From Talaromyces rugulosus (lineage: Eukaryota > Ascomycota > Eurotiomycetes > Eurotiales > Trichocomaceae), in assembly GCF_013368755.1 (NCBI RefSeq), contig NC_049563.1:1984001-2048000 (forward strand): a stretch of DNA of 64,000 bases, read 5' to 3'. Of the stretch, positions 30,878 through 40,728 are shown in pieces. Under the pieces are notes generated by a model that did no database searches, was not told the DNA's origin, and was given only the letters and a program-made list of their open reading frames with translations. How positions within the stretch are numbered: position 1 is the first letter of the stretch; each line of letters starts with the position of its first letter. A program made the translations under genes and the position numbers.

Positions 30878-31805
30878 TTATCCCTCCTTTTAGAAATGCT
30901 TACTCTTAAGTGTTGATTGCTGGTTTGTTATTATCTGTATGCTTTTTAATAAATTGATCCTCTTCTATGGTTTTTATCTACGCATCTAATTAACGCGGTG
31001 GATCTAGTTTTTTGGGGTTGGTATTATAGAATAATTTCAGTGCTAGTAAAGTGTTTGAAAAGTACTCTATTAGATACTATACTGGATCTGGGTCTCTGTC
31101 TAGCTAGTTTACTTGATAATACAGCTTTTTCTAATATATCTAAAAGTCTAGAATCTTGTTAATTTCCTATTCTAAATTTCTATTGATCTAGAGCTTAGGA
31201 TATTCCTTCTTTAGTTGACTAGTGAGGGGCTTGGTTAAAGCGGCACAGCGGAGTTTGTCTGGAAAAAAAATATAATATACTTATATGCCTTGCAGCAAAT
31301 CTAATTTAAAGGTATATTTTATTTTATGTAGTATCTTATATAGCCCTTTAGACTAATAGCCTAGTTTTCTATCTGGTTATCCTGTATCCTATTCTTTATT
31401 ACTGATATAGACATGGTCACTAACTCTGAAGTCTATTTTCTGTCTATACTTGTTTATTTACTGTTACTATCTGCTTTATACTTCTATAATATTATTATAG
31501 GTATGATCCTATATACACTCTAAATACTGTATCTATACTTAGGCTTCTTTCTTATTTAGTATATAGCTTTTAGATGGCATTAATAATATCTAATTAAATG
31601 ATATCTAAAGAGTATAATCTTTTTTTATTTTAAATAAGGATATCTCTATAGATTTTTATAGTAGTGATGTAGCTATAAAGTTAATGATTAGTAGGTACTT
31701 TAACTAGTTATTTATTATAAAGTTAATATATAGCTGTAGCTGCTGCTGAAGATATTAATTTATTATCTCTATTTATCTATCTATCTAGATATATTGTGTT
31801 ATTAA

Positions 31806-32058
31806 TGTGACGACGAGTCGATTCCTATCCTCTAAGAGTACTCTGCAACGAGAAAACCAAACATGAGAAGGGAAAGAGGAAGAGAAAGAACCTCCCCCGC
31901 TAGTTACATGAGAAATATTCCTTTGTGTGCGTCAGTCTATTCCCTTTATGGTTCCGCATGAGGTTATTCCCATCTCAGTACCGCTCTCGGTTCCCTTTCC
32001 CTGGTGGTGCCTCAGGCCGCCACTGCTGGTTCCCGAGGCCTGGGTCAGGACCGTCACA
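31806..32058 (-). repeat. Solo LTR of the element 3 family (253 bp)
   Basis: It reads as the reverse complement of the 253-bp LTRs of element 3, apparently identical, flanked by the target duplication ATTAA. No internal region is present, as expected after LTR-LTR recombination. It is GC-rich and unmutated inside AT-rich D1. Confidence 0.92.
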
Positions 32059-33081
32059 ATTAACAGCTTTACCTTAATATGAAAAATTCAGCACGCCTTT
32101 TTCTAGAACTTAGAGATAAATTGGCTTCTTTGGTCTGATATAATACTGTTTAGCAGGCCTGTCTATAGAAAGATATATTAAATCTATAACTTTGCTATGT
32201 TTCTAGCTGTTATCCCTTTATAGTATAATATAGAGACCAGTCTTTTGATTAAGCGGTTAATGGTGACAAAAACGTTATTAAATCTCTGTTTATTCTAAAG
32301 TAGTTCTATAAAGTCTATTAATAAATACTGTCAAGGTCATACTAGGATAGATAATGGTTGGAGAAGTCTAGGGATCCTATCTTTGTGCATGTTCATCTTC
32401 TTGTATATCTTGTAATTATTTATATACTGATTCACATTATTACTCTATATCTTCTAGTAGAACTGTTCTTAGACTAGCTTTAGTATTTTTATATATTCTG
32501 GGTGTGTTATTATAGGTTGTTAATATACTTTATTTAGCAGTTATACTTATAAATTATTCTTCTTAAGAATATAGAGTTATTTATTAAAGAAAAGTCATTT
32601 TTTAATTATCCTATAGCTTTCTCTTTTCTCTAAAAGTAAGACTTTAGCACCTTTCTCAGCTATATATTCTTTGTTAGCTGTTAACATCTTGGTGACAATA
32701 TTATCTTTTACAGTTAGAGTGACCAGTTCTGTATATACCATTTTAAATATGATTTTATTATTAATTTTATACCACAGCAGTAGCATTTAGTTCTAGTGGT
32801 TGAGATTTTTTATCTTTTTATCTTTTCTTTAGATAAAGATATCTATTAATATATTTATTTTTCTTAGTTAATATCTAAGTACAAAATAGTATTTTTCTAA
32901 GAACTTGCATTATTAGGCTTATTAAGTATTTAAAGCTTTAATAATTATAAAGTACTCAAGAGCCTAGTAATCTAATAAGATATTAAAAGACTCTTATTTT
33001 TTTAGTCTAATCAATTTAGACTTCTATTTTTTTAGAACTTTTATTACTGCCAGTAGTTCCTTATTATGGATATTATAATTA

Positions 33082-33693
33082 TGTCAATCGGTTCAACAAC
33101 TCGTCACCAAGATGTGAATCGGGGTGGGTATTCTGCTAACAGAAGGCAAGATGAGAACGTTGTGTAAGGCAATCCTAGGATAAGTAGAGTACTATCGCAA
33201 TGATAGGCTGCAAAGTATGTTGAAGAGTAATAGTAGTATACTATTTGCTTAAGAGAATAAAACACAATAAGCTAGATACATGATGGTAAATGAGTGTCCT
33301 TATATAGCTGATCCTAAACATAGCGAGCATAGTCAAGCTCTGCTTGACTATGTCAGTACATAGTTCCTTAGCATAGTCTCACTATGTTGACTATGCAGTC
33401 ACGTGCCTAAGTCCGTAAGGTGGGTCTTTTCGTATGGAGACTCTTTTTGCGTGGAGATCCTTTCCGTACGGGATCTCTTTTCGTACGGAGTCTGTTTTCG
33501 TATGGAAACCATTTCCATACGACACAGGCTTCCGTTCGATGAGTCATTCCATGCGGGAGTATAAGTGTAGGCGTTTCTTCCTTCTCGGGTACAATCAGAG
33601 ATTCTACCCCACGAGAATATCCAATAACCTTTGCTTATGTAACTAGCGTCCGCTGTCACATCTATTGGCTGAGCGTTATCGATTCTTATGACA
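33082..33693 (-). repeat. Element 1 LTR (3' LTR)
   Basis: 612 bp, same sequence as 40117-40728 wherever compared. It contains a cluster of TTTTCGTA(C/T)GGA repeats at about 33427-33510. The ORFs inside it occur in both LTRs and are not genes. Confidence 0.93.
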
Positions 33694-33806
33694 ATCCCCT
33701 CCTTCGAAGGCTGGCGTCCCGACAGTCACATAAATAGTCGCAGGTCCCCGTCGCACAGGTAGGCTGATTCCTTTTCGTTAACATTCTTGGTGGTGATGTT
33801 CTAACC

Positions 33807-34340
33807 ATGTCGTCAAAGCAAAATATCGATAAAAACAATTTGTTCGCCCGTATTGTTGAAACCGGGATCGTTCTTCTTTTCCCTTGCCACAAGTGTGCTC
33901 TCTCAGGGAAGTCGTGTATTAAATCAGAAATTTCAAAGCGTTGCAGTGAGTGTGTTCGCAGCGGTCGCGGTCGCTGTGTTGAGATGGCGTCTTCGGATTT
34001 GGCATGGAAGAAGTTGTTGGCTGCTCAAAAGAAAATTGAGGAGGATGAGGAGGCAACTCTAGCGAAACTTCTTCGTCTCAAGAAACAGCGGAAGCTGCTT
34101 CAGAAGCGCGCCGGTCAGTTTATCCAGACGGATATTAAGGATGTGGAGGAGTTGGAGCGTTTGGAGGAGAAGGAGGAGGAGGAACGGAAACGAGAGGCCG
34201 AGCTGCAAAAATCAAACGAGATGATTGCGGCTGCCATCCAGGAGTTTCCCGTGTCGTCTAACAACGAGTTCGACCACGTCCTTTCCGAGTTTCTTTCTGG
34301 CGAAACGCTCGAATCTTTTCGGGGCAGTTCAAATGCCTAA
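33807..34340 (+). CDS. Antisense accessory ORF of element 1: Zn2Cys6-like cluster plus coiled coil (177 aa)
   Basis: This ORF is on the strand opposite to gag-pol, starts 113 bp inside the 3' LTR and overlaps the last 83 bp of the gag-pol frame tail-to-tail. Cysteines at 27, 30, 37, 46, 49 and 57 give C-x2-C-x6-C-x8-C-x2-C-x7-C, which fits the fungal Zn2Cys6 spacing. The basic residues between them are K36, K39, K44, R45, R51, R54 and R56. Residues 65-165 are charged and heptad-like (KKLLAAQKKIEEDEEATLAK, EELERLEEKEEEERKREAEL), a likely coiled coil. The start context is ACCATGTC. It may be a nuclear or chromatin factor serving the element. Function is inferred only from the motif. Confidence 0.72.
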   Translation: MSSKQNIDKNNLFARIVETGIVLLFPCHKCALSGKSCIKSEISKRCSECVRSGRGRCVEMASSDLAWKKLLAAQKKIEEDEEATLAKLLRLKKQRKLLQKRAGQFIQTDIKDVEELERLEEKEEEERKREAELQKSNEMIAAAIQEFPVSSNNEFDHVLSEFLSGETLESFRGSSNA

Positions 34341-37300
34341 CTGGTTCCCATGAATTGTGTTCAGGTCCGTATCCTTTCCAGCTGACTAAGTAAAAGATTC
34401 TTCCTTCCACTAACTTTCTCTTCAGAATGTTTTCAACTTCATATTCATCCTCGGTTGCTTCGTCGTTACTGTTTTCTGGGTTTTCGGTTGGTTCCAATAA
34501 TGAGATGTGAAATACTGGGTGCACTTTCATTCTTGCTGGTAGTCGGAGTTTGTAATTGTCGTTGGCGAGTTTTTCTTGAATCGTGAAAGGTCCGTATTTG
34601 ATAGCGTCAAGTTTGTTGCTTGGTCTCTTGCTTGGAATGTTGAAATTTTTCTGTCCAATTGTTCGTCGTAGTAAGTAAACTTTCTCCCCCTTTTTGAGGA
34701 TTGGCGCGTCCTCGCGCTTCTTGTCGTAGTAGGTCTTCATTCGGTTTTCAGCCCACTTGATGTCTTTCGATATTGTCTGATGGAGTGCCTGTAGTTTGTT
34801 GGCTTGTATTATCGCGGCTTCGGATAATCCTTCTCGTGGTACTTCAGACCATGTCATTCTTGGGTGTCGTCCAAGATTTGCAAAATGTGGAACTTGTTTC
34901 GTCGTAGCGTTTTCTGCATTGTTTAATGCGAACTGTGCTAATGGTAGTAGTTCTACCCAGTTATCTTGTTCCCAGTCTAAATAGTGTCGAAAATACTGTT
35001 CAACTGTTTGAATCATTCTTTCAGACTGGCCATCAGTCTGTTGGTGATTCGCGGTTGATAGTTTGTGATGCATTCCGCATGCTTTTGCAATTGTCTGCCA
35101 ATATTTGGATGTGAACAACTTGTCTCGGTCCGTGATGAGTTCGTTTGGTAATCCGGTCCATACAAAAACTTTTCGTAACATAAGTTTTGCACATTGTTCT
35201 GCTGTCATATCCTTTGGTGTTGGTTCTAGGATAACATATTTCGTAAGTCGGTCGACTGTTATTATGGCATCGGTGTAGGTAACTCCTGTTACTGGGTCCT
35301 TGGACTGCGGTAGTCCTTGGATAAAGTCAACAGTGATACTTTTCCATGCTTCTTCTGGTACTTCCGGTATTTGCATTTTTCCAAAGGGTTTGTGGTGTAC
35401 TGCCTTGTTTCTGTTGCATTCGTCGCAGTTTCTGATGTAATTCTCAACCCTTTTTCGGACATAAGGAAAGTAGAATGTTCGGGTAATCATTTCGATTGTC
35501 CTTTCAACTCCTTGGTGTCCTTTTGTTGGAGGATCGTGGTAGCGCTGAATGACTTCCGTAGTCATATTCTGCGGTACTCTGATCATTCCATTCCATATCG
35601 CTAAGCCTTTCTGAACATTTTTCGTAACTTGTCCGGCTTGTAATTCTTCTTGTATTTTTTGATCCTTGTTGGTTTCCTGATGCATTCGTTCGTAGAATGG
35701 ATCATCGTCAACAACTCTTATTGCGGTCGCAATGATTGCATTGTGGTTGTGGCGTAGAACTCCTGATTCTTCTTGCAGAATGTTTGTCTTGGGGGGTTCT
35801 ATCCCGATCGCGTAATCTGGTCGTCTGCTTAATGCGTCTGCGGCTGCATTTTGTTTTCCTGGAATATGTTCAATCCTGTAATTGAATTTGGCTAGTTCTT
35901 CGGCCCATCGTATTTGTCTTCCAGATAATTCTTTTGTTGTCGTGAAGTATTTCAAATTGTGATGGTCGCTTTTGACGATTACTTCATGTTTTGCTCCTTG
36001 GAGATAGTGTCGCCATTGTCGAAATGCTTGAACTATCGCGAGTAATTCTCGGTCGTGAACGTCGTAGTTAACTTCCGCCGATGTAAACTTTCTCGAGTAG
36101 AATGCGACAATCTGCGTTTCTCCCTTTTCATTGATTTGTTCATGGATTGCTCCAAGAGCATATCCAGATGCGTCTGTTCGTAGAATGCTTTGTAATTCTG
36201 GGTTAAACAGTTGTAATATTGGCGCAATTTTAACGAGTTCTTTAACGTTTTCAAAAGATCGTTGTCTTCTTGCTGTCCAATCAAATGGTTCGTCTTTTTT
36301 CAGCAATTCTGTCATTGGTGTTGTAACGTCTGAGTATTTCTCAAGATATCGTCGAACGTATCCGCTGGCTCCAAGAAAAGATTGTACGTCGTGGACGTTC
36401 GTTGGAGTTGGCCATTCGAGGATAGCGTCTAATTTTTCTTTCGGTATCTCTAGTCCGTTTGTTGTATATACCATTCCTAGGTAGTTGACTCGTGTGGTGT
36501 CGAATTCACACTTCTTGATTTTGAGAGTCAATCCTGCTTCCATAAGTTTTGTCATAACCAGTCGTACATGGTTATCGTGTTCCTTCGGGTCTTTTGAGTA
36601 GACTATAACATCATCGAAGTATACTGCAACGAAGAGGTTAAGGTATTCTCGTAGGATGTGGGTCATAAACCTCGCGAATTCTGCTGGTAGCCGTTTGAGT
36701 CCCATAGGCGCTACTAGCCATTCGTACAGTCCCAAGTCTGTAAGGAATGCTGTTTTCCAGATGTCGTCATTTTTCATTCGTAGGTTGTAGTATCCCCATT
36801 CAACGTCGAACATTGTCATGATTTTTGCACCTTGCAATAAATCTCTCTTCTGTTCCTGATGTGGCGCTTTGTTTGCGTCGTCTTCGGTCATGTTATTTAA
36901 TTTTCGGTAGTCGATGACCATTCGTGGTGATCCGTCGCGTTTTGGTACAAACATTGCTTGTGCAGAAGCCTTTGCTTTTGATTCTCTGATGTAACCGGCT
37001 GCTAAGAATTTCTCAATGAATTCCTTAGTAGTTCGGAGTTCATCTTGTGAGATTTGTCGTTGCTTCACTTGTGGTACCTGTGCTCCTGCTTTGAGAGGTA
37101 TCTCTGCTTCGTATTCTTTTTCGTGTTGTGGTAGTCGGTATTCTTTTTTCACAAATAATTCGGTAAAGTCTCGGTATTTCTCTGGTAGCTTGTCGAGCAC
37201 TTCCTTCAGTTCCTTTTCGTAGATTTCTTTTGGTTTCCTTCGTGTTTCAATTTGTCGGCCTATTTCGTTTATTTCTTCAGCATGTTTCACCTTCAACTGC

Positions 37301-40047
37301 TGGTCCGGTTTGATCCCCATTTGCTCTGTTTGTAGCATCTTCAGGTCTATTGACACTGTCTCGTGTTTCCAGTCAATGACAGGATTATGTTTTCGTAGCC
37401 ATGTCATTCCGAGTATAACGTCGAAATCCTTTCGCTCGAACGGACTTAAATCCAGTTGGATGCTTTCTTCATGTTCTCCTGATTTGATTGTGATGTTTTC
37501 AGTTCGTCGTACGAATCCTTCGATTGTGATTTGTCCTTCAAAATTTTGTACAGTATGCCATAGGTTTGTCTCGTACGTTTGGATCCTGTTTTTCTTGACG
37601 TATGCTTCGCTAATGTAATTCGTCGATGCTCCCGAGTCAAGGAGTAATTTGGCTTCGTGTCCGTCGATTGTTCCTTTGATAATGATCACAGTTTCTCCTG
37701 TCTTGATAGTTGTGGCAATAAGGTGGTGTCCTTTTCTGTGTCTTTCAAGGTATCGTTTCTGTGATAGAACAATTTCGGTCCAATCTTCATCGGTGTAGAT
37801 GACTCGTCCTTCGTGGTATGGACATTTTTTCGCGTAGCACTGGTCAGTTTCGATGCTATTATGGAAAGGATGCCAAATTTCTTCTGCGTAGCACCAACAT
37901 TCGTTCCAGCCCTTCGGACAGTCCGGGATGGGTTGATAGATGATCATCGGTGCCGTTGGCTTCCATTTGTTCTTTTCCTTTTCTTCGAGGTGAGTCGGAC
38001 ATTTTGACTCATAGCATTGCGTCCAGTGTATTTTCTTGTGATGGTGTCCTCCATATTGTGGGTAGTACATGCATGAACATCTTTCGGTATGCCCAAGCAT
38101 CGGGTGGCACAACCGTGTTCCTTTGGTGAGTGAGACGTATTCGAATTCGTTTGCGAGTGCGATGTTCTTTTTCCCGTGCATATCGCATTTGTGAAATGTC
38201 CACTCGTGGCATTCTTCGCATTCAAGGATGTGTTGTCGGTATGTCTGAATAGAGTCTTCCCAACATACTGGTTTGGGTGGTTTGCAACTGCATTCTCGTT
38301 TTGGTTCTTCGTAGTCGATTTCAGGGAATTCCTCTGTTGTTTCGGAGTCTTCACTGTTTGTTTCCGGAATCTCAATTCTTGTTCCTGGAACCGTCGTGCT
38401 GGTTCCTAGGACTGAATCCCATTCTTTCCTTGTGATTGGTGGTCGTTTCTGGAACAGTCTGATTGTTTCATTTGCTTGGTGGATCGCCCTTGCGGCGTCT
38501 CTTCTGAGGTTTGTTGTTCTTGTTAACTGTGATTGTTGCGGGGTGTCTGGTTCTCGATCCGAGTCCTCGTGGTCAACTTCTCTGTCTTTTCCACCGTCTC
38601 GAAACGTCAGGGGGTGTTGGCTTTCACTTCCTGATGAAAGGTCATCAATACGCCGTCCAGCGGTTTTGCTGTATTGGTCTTCTCTGCGAGGTTCTCTGAT
38701 TGGTCCTTTCTCTTGACCTTGTTGTAGGTGAGGTTGCGCTTCTTCCGGGTTAGCGTCTTCTTCCTGGGGTGGTTCCCTTTCTGAACTCTGTCTGAGGCGT
38801 CCCTTAGATTGCCCAGGGGTATCTTCTTGCTCGAAATTCTTGAGCGATTCGTATATTTCCTTTTCTAGTATCGGTCCCCAGAAGTCCTTGACTTCGTCGA
38901 CCTGTTCATTTTCTGACTCCTCCTCCTCACTGTCCGAGGGGGTCACAATTGTCTGGTGTATGGCCGCAATTTGTTGATGGACTGTTGTTATTTTCTGAGG
39001 GCTGGCGTTACCGTTCTGTCTGCCTTGCCCTGATCGGCACTGTCGTGCAAAGTGTCCTTTTCGTCCGCACTTGTAACAGGCTTTGTTTTCCTTGCGCTTG
39101 GCCATTTCTTCCTTACTGATCACGTTGTTGAGCTGCATCTTGACATCGCCGTCCTTGTCGTATTGGGTTCCTCGCTTTGCCGATGTGTTGGCATACTGAG
39201 GGAATCCTCCAACTTTCTTCCATCTCTGAAACTCCTGTCGCTTCTGTTTGATCTCGAACAGTTTGTTGTCAATCTTGACCGCCATCTCAATGAATCTGTC
39301 AATGTTGTCGGGTCGGTCGAGTTTGATGAGTTCCGTCTGGACTTCTTCCTTGAGCATGTTCTCAAAGGTTGCGATTTGAATAGCATCATCATAGTGTAGT
39401 GGTGTTACTATCTGTCGGAATTTGGTTGCCAACTGCTGAGCGGATCCGGTCTGTCGTAGGTATCTTAGTTGTCTTTCCGCGGTCCGTAGCTCGTCGATGT
39501 TTCCGAACGCTTCTCCAAGTTTCTGTTTGAACATGCCGTAGTTCGAAAACAGTTCCCTGGTGATAGTCCCCCAACTACTTCTGTCGGTAGTGTACAATTC
39601 ACTTAGCATGGGTTGTATCCATTCTGCTGCTGCATCGGTAAAGCATGATGCCACAAAGATCATTTTCTTTTTGTCATGGGTGATCTGGTTGGCTTCGATA
39701 TGCATTTCCATGTTGACCAAAAATGTCTTCAACTTGGATCTAGTTCCGTCGAAGGTCATGGGTTTTGGTAGTTTGACCCTGTTGCCGGCTGTTCCAGCTT
39801 CGCCAGGTGGTATAGCCATGACTTGAGCTTCGAGTTGGTTGACATGATCGTCTCTTTCAGCGACCGCAGCTTGCAGTCTTTGAATGTGTTCATTCATTTG
39901 ATCGATGACTCTTTCCAACGTGGTGAATCTTTGCTGGGTTTGCTCGTCGGGTTCATCGTCACTGTCTTGATCGACTGGTCTTGCTTGTCTTGCAGGTGGG
40001 CGCGGAGTTGCCGGTCCTGCTGCTGGTGCGTTGCTATTTCCTGCCAT
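34258..40047 (-). CDS. Gag-Pol polyprotein of element 1 (1929 aa, single frame)
   Basis: No frameshift or stop separates Gag from Pol. A coiled coil lies about 40-75, the retrotransposon gag domain at 95-265 and the CCHC knuckle CYKCGRKGHFARQC at 324-337. An acidic linker is followed by an unusual Cys/His-rich block at 586-745. The protease motif LLLDSGAS is at 801-808, RT active site YFDDV at 1143-1147, RNase H ILRTDASGYALG after that, integrase HHCC and DDE (TVDF, TDRDKLF, TDGQSERM), and a C-terminal chromodomain (EVENILKRK, YLVSWKGYGPEHNSWEP). The RT palm is divergent: the usual RYPLPL motif is replaced and NAPATFQ reads LPAEFAR. It is intact and probably coding; whether active is unknown. 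Confidence 0.93.
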   Translation of the reverse strand: MAGNSNAPAAGPATPRPPARQARPVDQDSDDEPDEQTQQRFTTLERVIDQMNEHIQRLQAAVAERDDHVNQLEAQVMAIPPGEAGTAGNRVKLPKPMTFDGTRSKLKTFLVNMEMHIEANQITHDKKKMIFVASCFTDAAAEWIQPMLSELYTTDRSSWGTITRELFSNYGMFKQKLGEAFGNIDELRTAERQLRYLRQTGSAQQLATKFRQIVTPLHYDDAIQIATFENMLKEEVQTELIKLDRPDNIDRFIEMAVKIDNKLFEIKQKRQEFQRWKKVGGFPQYANTSAKRGTQYDKDGDVKMQLNNVISKEEMAKRKENKACYKCGRKGHFARQCRSGQGRQNGNASPQKITTVHQQIAAIHQTIVTPSDSEEEESENEQVDEVKDFWGPILEKEIYESLKNFEQEDTPGQSKGRLRQSSEREPPQEEDANPEEAQPHLQQGQEKGPIREPRREDQYSKTAGRRIDDLSSGSESQHPLTFRDGGKDREVDHEDSDREPDTPQQSQLTRTTNLRRDAARAIHQANETIRLFQKRPPITRKEWDSVLGTSTTVPGTRIEIPETNSEDSETTEEFPEIDYEEPKRECSCKPPKPVCWEDSIQTYRQHILECEECHEWTFHKCDMHGKKNIALANEFEYVSLTKGTRLCHPMLGHTERCSCMYYPQYGGHHHKKIHWTQCYESKCPTHLEEKEKNKWKPTAPMIIYQPIPDCPKGWNECWCYAEEIWHPFHNSIETDQCYAKKCPYHEGRVIYTDEDWTEIVLSQKRYLERHRKGHHLIATTIKTGETVIIIKGTIDGHEAKLLLDSGASTNYISEAYVKKNRIQTYETNLWHTVQNFEGQITIEGFVRRTENITIKSGEHEESIQLDLSPFERKDFDVILGMTWLRKHNPVIDWKHETVSIDLKMLQTEQMGIKPDQQLKVKHAEEINEIGRQIETRRKPKEIYEKELKEVLDKLPEKYRDFTELFVKKEYRLPQHEKEYEAEIPLKAGAQVPQVKQRQISQDELRTTKEFIEKFLAAGYIRESKAKASAQAMFVPKRDGSPRMVIDYRKLNNMTEDDANKAPHQEQKRDLLQGAKIMTMFDVEWGYYNLRMKNDDIWKTAFLTDLGLYEWLVAPMGLKRLPAEFARFMTHILREYLNLFVAVYFDDVIVYSKDPKEHDNHVRLVMTKLMEAGLTLKIKKCEFDTTRVNYLGMVYTTNGLEIPKEKLDAILEWPTPTNVHDVQSFLGASGYVRRYLEKYSDVTTPMTELLKKDEPFDWTARRQRSFENVKELVKIAPILQLFNPELQSILRTDASGYALGAIHEQINEKGETQIVAFYSRKFTSAEVNYDVHDRELLAIVQAFRQWRHYLQGAKHEVIVKSDHHNLKYFTTTKELSGRQIRWAEELAKFNYRIEHIPGKQNAAADALSRRPDYAIGIEPPKTNILQEESGVLRHNHNAIIATAIRVVDDDPFYERMHQETNKDQKIQEELQAGQVTKNVQKGLAIWNGMIRVPQNMTTEVIQRYHDPPTKGHQGVERTIEMITRTFYFPYVRKRVENYIRNCDECNRNKAVHHKPFGKMQIPEVPEEAWKSITVDFIQGLPQSKDPVTGVTYTDAIITVDRLTKYVILEPTPKDMTAEQCAKLMLRKVFVWTGLPNELITDRDKLFTSKYWQTIAKACGMHHKLSTANHQQTDGQSERMIQTVEQYFRHYLDWEQDNWVELLPLAQFALNNAENATTKQVPHFANLGRHPRMTWSEVPREGLSEAAIIQANKLQALHQTISKDIKWAENRMKTYYDKKREDAPILKKGEKVYLLRRTIGQKNFNIPSKRPSNKLDAIKYGPFTIQEKLANDNYKLRLPARMKVHPVFHISLLEPTENPENSNDEATEDEYEVENILKRKLVEGRIFYLVSWKGYGPEHNSWEPVRHLNCPEKIRAFRQKETRKGRGRTRC

Positions 40048-40116
40048 GATTAGCTCGTTAGTAAGGTTCGATTGCTTACCTAGTTCTCAAAACTTCGTGT
40101 TATGAGGGTGTTTTAT

Positions 40117-40728
40117 TGTCAATCGGTTCAACAACTCGTCACCAAGATGTGAATCGGGGTGGGTATTCTGCTAACAGAAGGCAAGATGAGAACGTTGTGT
40201 AAGGCAATCCTAGGATAAGTAGAGTACTATCGCAATGATAGGCTGCAAAGTATGTTGAAGAGTAATAGTAGTATACTATTTGCTTAAGAGAATAAAACAC
40301 AATAAGCTAGATACATGATGGTAAATGAGTGTCCTTATATAGCTGATCCTAAACATAGCGAGCATAGTCAAGCTCTGCTTGACTATGTCAGTACATAGTT
40401 CCTTAGCATAGTCTCACTATGTTGACTATGCAGTCACGTGCCTAAGTCCGTAAGGTGGGTCTTTTCGTATGGAGACTCTTTTTGCGTGGAGATCCTTTCC
40501 GTACGGGATCTCTTTTCGTACGGAGTCTGTTTTCGTATGGAAACCATTTCCATACGACACAGGCTTCCGTTCGATGAGTCATTCCATGCGGGAGTATAAG
40601 TGTAGGCGTTTCTTCCTTCTCGGGTACAATCAGAGATTCTACCCCACGAGAATATCCAATAACCTTTGCTTATGTAACTAGCGTCCGCTGTCACATCTAT
40701 TGGCTGAGCGTTATCGATTCTTATGACA
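40117..40728 (-). repeat. Element 1 LTR (5' LTR)
   Basis: The transcription start side for gag-pol. 69 bp separate it from the gag ATG (complement of 40045-40047). No tRNA primer match was assigned. Confidence 0.93.

Larger units (their letters stand above)
30604..33081 (-). mobile_element. Degraded Gypsy copy D1, 3' LTR and distal pol (minus strand)
   Basis: The 3' LTR (30604-30877, 274 bp, reverse orientation) matches the LTRs of element 2 with several C-to-T changes. Sequence to the right is pol of the same family, read on the minus strand. For example 32595-32786 still translates to ELVTLTVKDNIVTKML, matching the region after RNase H of element 2. Nearly all differences are C-to-T or G-to-A, and stops are frequent. 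Broken at 31806-32058 by a solo LTR and at 33081 by element 1. Confidence 0.88.
33082..40728 (-). mobile_element. Gypsy element 1, full length (7,647 bp, TSD AATTA)
   Basis: Two 612-bp LTRs (33082-33693 and 40117-40728, TGTCA...TGACA) are flanked by AATTA on both sides. The internal region is read on the minus strand, with the 5' LTR at the right. It encodes one uninterrupted Gag-Pol and, uniquely here, a separate ORF on the opposite strand next to the 3' LTR. It is inserted in the RNase H region of D1. LTR stretches I compared are identical, suggesting a recent insertion. Confidence 0.93.

Noticed and set aside
33399..33659. Open frames in the element 1 LTRs (also 40434-40694)
   Set aside because: Present identically in both LTRs because the LTRs are duplicates; no domain, overlapping frames on both strands.
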